This document shows, piece after piece, positions 56,186 to 64,000 of a stretch of 64,000 bases of DNA. Position 1 is the first letter of the stretch. Each line of letters opens with the position of its first letter. This stretch comes from Sipunculus nudus (lineage: Eukaryota; Annelida; Sipuncula; Golfingiida; Sipunculidae). Made by a program: the position numbers and the translations under genes. The notes under the pieces were generated by a model. That model saw nothing but the letters and a program-made list of their open reading frames with translations, did no database searches and was not told where the DNA came from. The DNA lies in NCBI GenBank assembly GCA_026874595.1, contig CM049309.1:10317076-10381075 (forward strand), in the 5' to 3' direction.

Positions 56186-57960
56186 CCGTGGCACAATGGT
56201 CATTGACAGTTTATTATGGAAAACGGTCCGTTTATACACGTTACACCAAGGTAAGGACCAGTTAATAAACGTAGCACCATGGTGAAGACCAGTTTATACA
56301 CGTAGCACAATGTTAAGGGTCAGTGTATAAACGTAGCACCAAGGCAGGGACAGGTTTTTTAACGAAGTATCGATAGTAAGGACCTGTTTATACACGTAGC
56401 ACCGTGGCAAGGACCAGTTTATAAACAAAGCACCTTAGTAAGGATCTGTTTATACACGCAGCACCATGGTTATGACCCGTTTATAAAGGTTGTACCATGG
56501 TATGGACCAGTTTATAAATGTAGCACCATAATAAGGACTAGTTTATAAACCTGGCACCTTGATAAGGACCCGTGTATAATGTAGCACAATAATAAAGACT
56601 AGTTTATAAAAGTAGCGACTAGGGAAGGGTCAGTTTATAAATGTAGCACCATAAGAAGGACTAGTTTATAAACGTAGCACCTTGGTAAGGACCCGTTTAT
56701 ACACTAAGCACAATGGTAAGGACCCATTAAACACATAACACCATGGTAAGAACCAGTTTATGCACGTAGCACCATGGTACTAGCCCCGTTTTTTAACGTA
56801 GCATTATAGTAAGGTTCCGTTTGTACACGTAGCACCATGGTAAAGACCTGTTTATGCACGTAGCACCATGGTACTAGCCCCGTTTTTTAACGTAGCATTA
56901 TAGTAAGGTTCCGTTTGTACACGTAGCACCATGGTAAAGACCTGTTTATGCACGTAGCACCATGGTACTAGCCCCGTTTTTTAACGTAGCATCATAGTAA
57001 GGTTCCGTTTGTACACGTAGCACCATGGTAAAGACCTGTTTATGCACGTAGCACCATGGTACTAGCCCCGTTTTTTAACGAAGCATTAAAGTAAGGTTCC
57101 GTTTATACACGTAGCCCCATGCTAATAACCAGTTTATACACGTAGCCCTTTGCTAATAAACAAGGTTATACACGTATCACCATGGTAATGACCCGTTTAT
57201 AAACGAAGCACCATGGTATTCACCCAATTATACAAGTAGAACCATTATAAGGAACTGTTTATACACGTAGTACATGGCAAGGACCTGGGTATAGATCAGT
57301 TTGTTATCATGGTAAGGACTGTTTTACACGTAGCACCATGGTAAAGACTCGTTTATACACGTAGCAGCAAGCTAATTACCAGTTTAACACGTAGCACAAT
57401 GCTAGTAACCAATCTGTACACATAGCACCATAATACGGTTCAGTTTATAAACGTAGCACCATGGTAAACACCTGACCTGGTTATACTAGGAGCACCATGG
57501 TAATGACCAGTTTAGTTTAAAGACGTAGCATCATTGTAAGTACCCGTTTATACACGTAGCACATGCTATTAACCAGGAAAACACGAAGCACCATGGTAAG
57601 GACCCATTTATAAACAAAGCACCATGGTATGCACCCAATTATATAAGTAGCCCAATATTAAGGACCTGTTTATACACGTAGTACATGGCAAGGACCTGGG
57701 TATAGATTAGTTTGGTATCATGGTAAGGACTGTTTATACAAGTAGCACCATGGTAAGGACCAGTTTATACACATAGCAGCAAGCAAATTACCAGTTTAAA
57801 CACGAAGCACAATGCTAGTACAGACAACCAGTCTGTACACATAGCACCATGGTACGGTTCAGTTTATAAACGTTGCACCATGGTAAGGACCAGTTTATAA
57901 ACGAAGCACCATGGCAAGGACCAGTTTTAAAAGAATCGTCTTGGTAGTGGTTGTATAGGT
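56186..57960. repeat. 31-bp minisatellite, subfamily A
   Basis: Unit words are ACACGTAGCACCATGGTAAG and GACCAGTTTAT, about 31 bases. Units vary in length and sequence. Two higher-order structures stand out: a 94-bp three-unit block repeated at 56,781, 56,875, 56,969 and 57,063, and a segment of about 200 bp at 57,281 repeated at 57,692 (offset 411). Each unit has the palindrome ACCATGGT. Non-coding. Confidence 0.93.
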
Positions 57961-58300
57961 AGTACCCTTGTAATGGAATGTTTATGTATGCGGCACCTTG
58001 ATATTACCCAGTTAACATGGTAGGTAACAATAAAATAACAAGTTTATAAAGCTGACGCCATGGTTATGGTAAGTTATTAATGCTGCAACTTGATAATGAC
58101 CAGTTTAAAAGGGTCCCTCGATAATTGCCAGTTTCTTCCAGTTTAAGACAAGTTTGTAAAAGTGCCACCCTGATAATGACCACTTTATAAGGTGACATCC
58201 TGGTAAAAGGCACTTAACAAAAGAAGCACCCTTGTAATTGAAATTTTATAAAATTACACCCTGGTAACGGTCAGGTAACAAAGATGGCTACGGTAATTGG
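57961..58300. repeat. Transition zone between minisatellite subfamilies
   Basis: Units here mix features of both neighbours (GACCAGTTTATAAGG-like, GGTGACATCCTGGTAAAAGG, AGTTTATAAAGCTGACGCC) and are the most irregular, as expected at a boundary not homogenised by exchange. Confidence 0.75.
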
Positions 58301-61300
58301 CAGGTCATAATGTTGGCACCCTGGTTATGGTCAGGTCATAAAGGTGGCACCTCTGTAATGGTCAGTAAAGTGGCATCTTTGTAATAGTCAGGTCATAAGA
58401 TGGCACACTGGTAATGGTCAGGTAATAAAGGTGGCACCCTGGTAATGGTCAGGTCATAAAGGTGGCGCCATGGTAATCATCAGGTCCTAAGGGTGGCACC
58501 CTGGTAATGGTCAGGTCATAAAGGTGGCACCCTTGTAATGGTCAGGTCATAAAGGTGCCACCCTGGTAATCGTCAGGTCATAAAGGTGGCACCCTGGTAA
58601 TCGTCAGGTCATAAAGGTGACACCCTGGTAATGGTCAGGTCATAAAGGTGACACCCTGGTAATGGTCAGGTCATAAAGTTTGCACCCTAGTAATGGTCAG
58701 GTCATAAAGGTGGCACCCTGGTAATGGTCAGGTCATAAAGGTGGCACCCTGGTAATGGTCAGGTCATAAAGGTGGCACCCTTGTAATGGTCAGTAAAGTG
58801 GCATCTTTGTAATAGTCAGGTCATAATTTGGCACACTGGTAATTGGCAGGTCATAATATGGCACACTGGTAATGGTCAGGTCATAAATGTGGCACCCTGG
58901 TAATCGTCAGGTCATAAAGGTGGCACCCTGGTAATGGTCAGGTCATAAAGGTTGCACCCTTGTAATGGTCAGTAAAGTGGCATCTTTGTAAAAGTCAGGT
59001 CATAATTTGGAACACTGGTAATGGTCAGGTCATAATATGGCACACTGGTAATGGTCAGGTCATAAATGTGGCACCCTGGTAATCGTCAGGTGATAAAAGT
59101 GGCTCCCTGGTAATCGTCAGGTGATAAAGGTGGCACCTTGGTAATCGTCAGGTCATAAAGGTAACATCCTGGTAATCGTCGGGTCATAAAGGTGGCTCCC
59201 TGGTAATCGCCAGGTCATAAAGGTGGCACCCTTGTAATGGTCAGGTCATAAAGGTGGCACCCTGGTAATGGTCAGGTCATAAAGGTGGCACCCTTGTTAT
59301 GGTCAGGTCATAAAGGTGGCACCCTCGTAATGGTCAGGTCATTAAGGTGGCTCCCTGGTAATCGTCAGGTGATAAAGGTGGCACCCTGGTAATCCTCAGG
59401 TCATAAATGTGGCACCCTGGTAATTGTCAGGTCGTTAGGTGGCACCCTGGTAATCGTCACGTCATAAAAGTGGCACACTGGTAATCGTCAGGTCATAAAA
59501 GTGGCACCCTGGTAATGGTCATGTCATAAAGGTGGCACCCTGGTAATGGTCAGGTCATAAAGGTGGCACCCTGGTAATGGTCAGGTCATAATATGGCACA
59601 CTGGTAATGGTCAGGTCATTAATGTGGCACCCTGGTAATCGTCAGGTCATACAGGTGGCTCCCTGGTAATCGTCAGGTGATAAAGGTGGCACCCTGGTAA
59701 TCCTCAGGTCATAAATGTGGCACCCTGGTATTGTCAGGTCGTAAGGTGGCACCCTGGTAATCGTCACGTCATAAAGGTGCCACACTGGTAATCGTCAGGT
59801 GACAAAGGTGGCTCCCTGGTAATCGTCAGGTCTTAAAGGTGGCACCCTGGTAAACGTCAGGTCATAAAGGTGGCACCCTGGTAATAGTCAGGTCATAAAG
59901 TTGGCACCCTGGTAATGGTCAGGTCATAAAGGTGGTACCTTTGTAATGGTAAGTAAAGTGGCATCTTTGTAATAGTCAGGTCATAATTTGGCACACTCGT
60001 AATGGTCAGGTCATAATATGGCACACTGGTAATGGTCAGGTCATAAATGTGGCACCCTGGTAATCGTCGGGTCATTAAGGTGGCACCCTTGTCATGGTCA
60101 GGTCATAAAGGTAGCACCCTTGTAATGGTCAGTAAAGTGGCATCTTTGTAATAGTCAGGTCATAAAGGTGGCACCCTGGTAATCGTCAGGTGATAAAAGT
60201 GGCTCCCTGGTAATCGTCAGGTGATAAAGGTGGCACCTTGGTAATCGTCAGGTCATAAAGGTAACATCCTGGTAATCGTCGGGTCATAAAGGTGGCACCC
60301 TTGTAATGGTCAGGTCATAAAGGTGGCACCCTGGTAATGGTCAGGTCATAAAGGTGGCACCCTGGTAATGGTCAGGTCATAAAGGTGGCACCCTTGTTAT
60401 GGTCAGGTCATAAAGGTGGCACCCTGGTAATGGTCAGGTCATAAAGGTGGCACCCTTGTTATGGTCAGGTCATAAAGGTGGCACCCTCGTAATGGTCAGG
60501 TCATTAAGGTGGCTCCCTGGTAATCGTCAGGTGATAAAGGTGGCACCCTGGTAATCCTCAGGTCATAAATGTGGCACCCTGGTAATTGTCAGGTCGTAAG
60601 GTGGCACCCTGGTAATCGTCACGTCATAAAAGTGGCACACTGGTAATCGTCAGGTCATAAAAGTGGCACCCTGGTAATGGTCATGTCATAAAGGTGGCAC
60701 CCTGGTAATGGTCAGGTCATAAAGGTGGCACCCTGGTAATGGTCAGGTCATAATATGGCACACTGGTAATGGTCAGGTCATTAATGTGGCACCCTGGTAA
60801 TCGTCAGGTCATACAGGTGGCTCCCTGGTAATCGTCAGGTGATAAAGGTGGCACCCTGGTAATCCTCAGGTCATAAATGTGGCACCCTGGTATTGTCAGG
60901 TCGTAAGGTGGCACCCTGGTAATCGTCACGTCATAAAGGTGCCACACTGGTAATCGTCAGGTGACAAAGGTGGCTCCCTGGTAATCGTCAGGTCTTAAAG
61001 GTGGCACCCTGGTAAACGTCAGGTCATAAAGGTGGCACCCTGGTAATCGTCAGGTCATAAAGGTGGCACCCTGGTAATGGTCAGGTCATAAAGGTGGTAC
61101 CTTTGTAATGGTAAGTAAAGTGGCATCTTTGTAATAGTCAGGTCATAATTTGGCACACTCGTAATGGTCAGGTCATAATATGGCACACTGGTAATGGTCA
61201 GGTCATAAATGTGGCACCCTGGTAATCGTCGGGTCATTAAGGTGGCACCCTTGTCATGGTCAGGTCATAAAGGTAGCACCCTTGTAATGGTCAGTAAAGT

Positions 61301-62160
61301 GGCATCTTTGTAATAGTCAGGTCATAAAGGTGGCACCCTGGTAATCGTCAGGTCATAAAGGTGGCACCCTGGTAATGGTCAGGTCATAAAGGTGGTACCT
61401 TTGTAATGGTAAGTAAAGTGGCATCTTTGTAATAGTCAGGTCATAATTTGGCACACTCGTAATGGTCAGGTCATAATATGGCACACTGGTAATGGTCAGG
61501 TCATAAATGTGGCACCCTGGTAATCGTCGGGTCATAAAGGTGGCACCCTTGTCATGGTCAGGTCATAAAGGTAGCACCCTTGTAATTGTCAGTAAAGTGG
61601 CATCTTTGTAATAGTCAGGTCATAAAGGTGGCGCCATGGTAATCGTCACGTCATAAATGTGGCACCCTGGTAATCGTCAGGTTATAAGGTGGCACCCTGG
61701 TAATTGTCAGGTCATAAGGTGGCACACTGGTAATCGTCAGGTCATTAATGTGGCACCCTGGTAATTGTCAGATCGTAAGGTGGCAACCTTGTAATTGTCG
61801 GGTCATAAATGTGGCACCCTGGTAATCATCAGGTCATAAAGGTGGAACCCTGGTAATCGTCAGGTCATAAATGTGGCACCCTGGTAATTGTCAGGTCGTG
61901 AGGTGGCTCCTCGGTAATTGTCAGGTCATAAAGGTGTCACCCTGGTAATCGTCACGTCATAAATGTGGCACCCTGGTAATTGTCAGGTCGTAAGGTGGCT
62001 CCCTGTTAACTGTCAGGTCATAGAGGTGGCACCCTGGTAATCGTCAGGTCATTAATGTGGCACCCTGATAATTGTCAGGTCATAAAGGTGGCACCCTGGT
62101 AATCGTCACGTCATAAATGTGGCACCCTGGTAATTATGAGTTTTTAAAGGTGATACCGCA
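58301..62160. repeat. 31-bp minisatellite, subfamily B, with nested higher-order duplications
   Basis: Unit words are AGGTCATAAAGGTGGCACCC and TGGTAATCGTC (31 bases), with 29-30-base variants. It aligns with subfamily A (GTAGCACCATGGTAA versus GTGGCACCCTGGTAA), so the arrays are one family. Long blocks recur: 59,081 onward again at 60,181 (offset 1,100), 59,341 at 60,503 and 59,893 at 61,055 (offset 1,162), and 61,055 at 61,353 (offset 298). Three nearly identical 60-codon minus-strand ORFs at 59893, 61055 and 61353 are by-products of these duplications, not genes. About 125 units. Confidence 0.95.
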
Positions 62161-62911
62161 ATAATGATTACATTTGTTTATATTATATCTTTACCCATTA
62201 AACTAATAATTCCCTGCTCTTACGAGGGCATCCCGGTAACGCTCCTGTAAACAACCTTTTCTGGTACCACTTAAGTCTAAAGGTGATCTTCCGTAGACGC
62301 ACTCAATGGTGACAAAACGTGTCCAGTGCAGGCATTTTAGGTCATTTCCAGTTCATTTGGTTAGAAGTGTTAGATGGACACTGCGTGTGTGACTTGAAAA
62401 TATATACATCCCAGTGCCCGTGGAAGATATATGCATCATGTTGTAATATACACATATATCGAGAATGCATTTTCAAGCCGAAGTGGGAAGCGGTATTTTG
62501 TGACAAGCACCGTAAAAGCTTTCAAAGTGATTTTGAAATACAGCATAAAAAATCATCCGGTTGAGTTGGGGGGCTCATTAAATATTCTGTGGGTTCCTCA
62601 TGTAGAGTTCTTGCCATTGGAAGCTTATGCCAGCTCCAGTCTGATATCCCCGACTAGAATAGATAATGTACTCGTAAATTGTTTCCAGATCTTAGGGCAT
62701 AAAAGGATGGATTATTCCTAAGCCATCCTTTTACGCCATAGCCGCTCTCGGATAAATATGGTAGTTCAGATCATGCTTTCTCTAAGCTCCCTTAGCAAAT
62801 TAATAATAAGCCGGCCTTTGCCGACTATAGTGGTATTGAACAGTTTCTTGTGTATTGAAATTTTTGGGATATATAATAAAGTTTATATGAAGAATTCTGG
62901 ATGTATTATAT
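62161..62911. other. Spacer after the minisatellite
   Basis: First 100 bases contain decayed unit-like words (GGCATCCCGGTAACG). The overlapping plus frames 62319-62564 and 62431-62721 are unrecognised. Confidence 0.45.
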
Positions 62912-63178
62912 TCAATGTTGTAGTAGGGTCCACACCACCCGAGTGCAAATCGGAATCAAGTCACACAAGTCTTAGTCCAAGTCCGACTTATAAAGGCTCG
63001 AGACCAAGTCCATCATCTTCGGGTTCAAATCTAAGCTCGAGTCCAAGTCCAAGTCCAATAAAAATATCTTTATATAAAACACATTTTATATTGGATTTTC
63101 CAGATAATCATGATTATTTCCTTTATTGTTTACACAAGCTTATGCCTTGATCTTTAATTACATTTAGCTCCTAATGTA
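62912..63178 (-). repeat. Dispersed repeat R4 (copy 2, inverted)
   Basis: Inverse of 18,003-18,272: plus-strand words AATGTTGTAGTAGGGTCCAC, the GAGTCCAAGTCCAAGTCCAA hexamer core, ATATCTTTATATAAA, TTGTTTACACAAGC and TTAATTACATTTAGCTCC. The ORF 62758-63150 is serine/proline-rich because of the hexamer period. Confidence 0.8.
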
Positions 63179-64000
63179 GGGATAAATCTTTGTATATATA
63201 ATACAGTCCTCAATGTTTTAATTTTCTGTCAATACTTAACATAATGTCCATATTTGAACATCCTAGTTTATGTGAAGTCTTTTTCCTTGTCCATTTATAT
63301 ATGTACCTGACCCAAAAATGTGTTTTCATTGATGATTGGCAGCAGATGACCGCTGTTTGTTCAGTTGTGAATGGAAATGTGCAGTTGGAATTAAATATGT
63401 TATGGTTCTAAAATGTGTTATATAGTTCTGGTCATAGGCTGGAATATGCTTTATGCCCATTAGTGAATAACTGAATTCCATTAACCACTCATATCAAGGC
63501 TGTACCCCATATAACAAGCTGTGTTATTAGTTTGCAATCTTTCTGTTAAATTTCCGTAAGACTGATATACATCCTGGCAATATGGCCGCCAGTTCTTCCT
63601 GGGACTGTACTCGGGTTTTCATTGTTAACAGGAGACGTTAAGGCCATGCGCCTTTAAAACAGTGCCGCTTCTGCATACATCTTAATTACTGTCGAAATGC
63701 TTAAATTTTACCTTTATCATTTGAAACAACCCGTCAACTATTATAACTACATTGTTCTGTCCAGATGCGTCACGCGTTTTCCATCACCCGCCACTTGCAA
63801 ATCGAAATTCGTGGCGGTCAAAGATTCATTTTTGTCGCCAATTTTTATGCTAAAACACACTAGCAATAATTATCATCAATTAACTTTTTCCCCAAAATTA
63901 ATACTCCCGATCAACATTTTTATCCTGAGTTAATGTTTTTCCCTAGTAAAAATGATAAATTAATACTCTCGACCATTAGCCATTCTCACATACAGCCAAT
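63179..64000. other. AT-rich spacer to window end
   Basis: Nothing recognised; ORF 63697-63933 has no known motif. Confidence 0.45.

Noticed and set aside
59893-61535. Three nearly identical 60-codon minus-strand ORFs, as if a gene family
   Set aside because: They are copies of a block within the 31-bp minisatellite. The period is not a multiple of three, and the frames stay open only across a few 30-base variants.

Overview
This window looks like intergenic DNA from an animal nuclear genome. It is AT-rich by eye and has no open reading frame that I recognise as an intact gene. Long (TA)n, (CA)n, (TC)n and (AAT)n microsatellites, tRNA-headed SINE copies, a LINE reverse-transcriptase relic, many short TIR elements with TA or TTAA target sites, and several satellite arrays all point to a metazoan. 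The repeat texture (many short non-autonomous elements, TA microsatellites, minisatellites) is most like a marine invertebrate, plausibly a mollusc. That last step is an impression, not a proof. Every sizeable open frame overlaps a repeat, is low complexity, or resembles nothing I know.

Layout. 0-16 kb: AT-rich sequence carrying copies of dispersed families, including a TA-flanked MITE (2.8 kb), family R1 (4.9 and 6.6 kb), a TTAA-flanked piggyBac-like MITE (8.6-9.0 kb), R5 (10.6 and 14.2 kb) and R2 (10.8 kb). 15.6-25.5 kb: an R1 copy with a huge TG/TC expansion, another R2 copy, a second TTAA element, a GGACTY-rich repeat (R4), a GGATCC/poly-C MITE (R3), a 428-bp element with long inverted arms, a MITE inside a TA tract, and a 984-bp TA-flanked element with matching ends. 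27-31 kb: a LINE relic, a 28-bp tandem array, then a 2-kb satellite of about 55-bp monomers organised into a 445-bp eight-monomer higher-order repeat, abutted by a decayed SINE-like unit. 32-36 kb: a reverse-strand SINE and a miniature LTR element (TRIM-like, 35.1-35.5 kb) whose LTRs carry Pol III-type A and B boxes.

38.8-42.2 kb is the most repeat-poor part, with balanced composition and many homeodomain-, POU- and TCF-like words; it is the best candidate for conserved regulatory DNA. 43.3-45.3 kb is a 2.0-kb hAT-like element inserted in a TA tract and itself carrying a nested R2 copy. 48-54 kb holds 75-bp and 47-bp arrays, another TA MITE, an R1 copy and the forward copy of the SINE. 56.2-62.2 kb is one continuous 31-bp minisatellite of about 6 kb, with two sequence subfamilies and nested higher-order duplications. 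An inverted R4 copy follows at 62.9 kb.

No operon-like or pathway logic is present. What works together here is mobile and tandem DNA: transposons target TA tracts, dispersed repeats seed microsatellites, and arrays expand by unequal exchange. The strongest candidate for something undescribed is the TRIM-like element with tRNA-like promoter boxes inside its LTRs.
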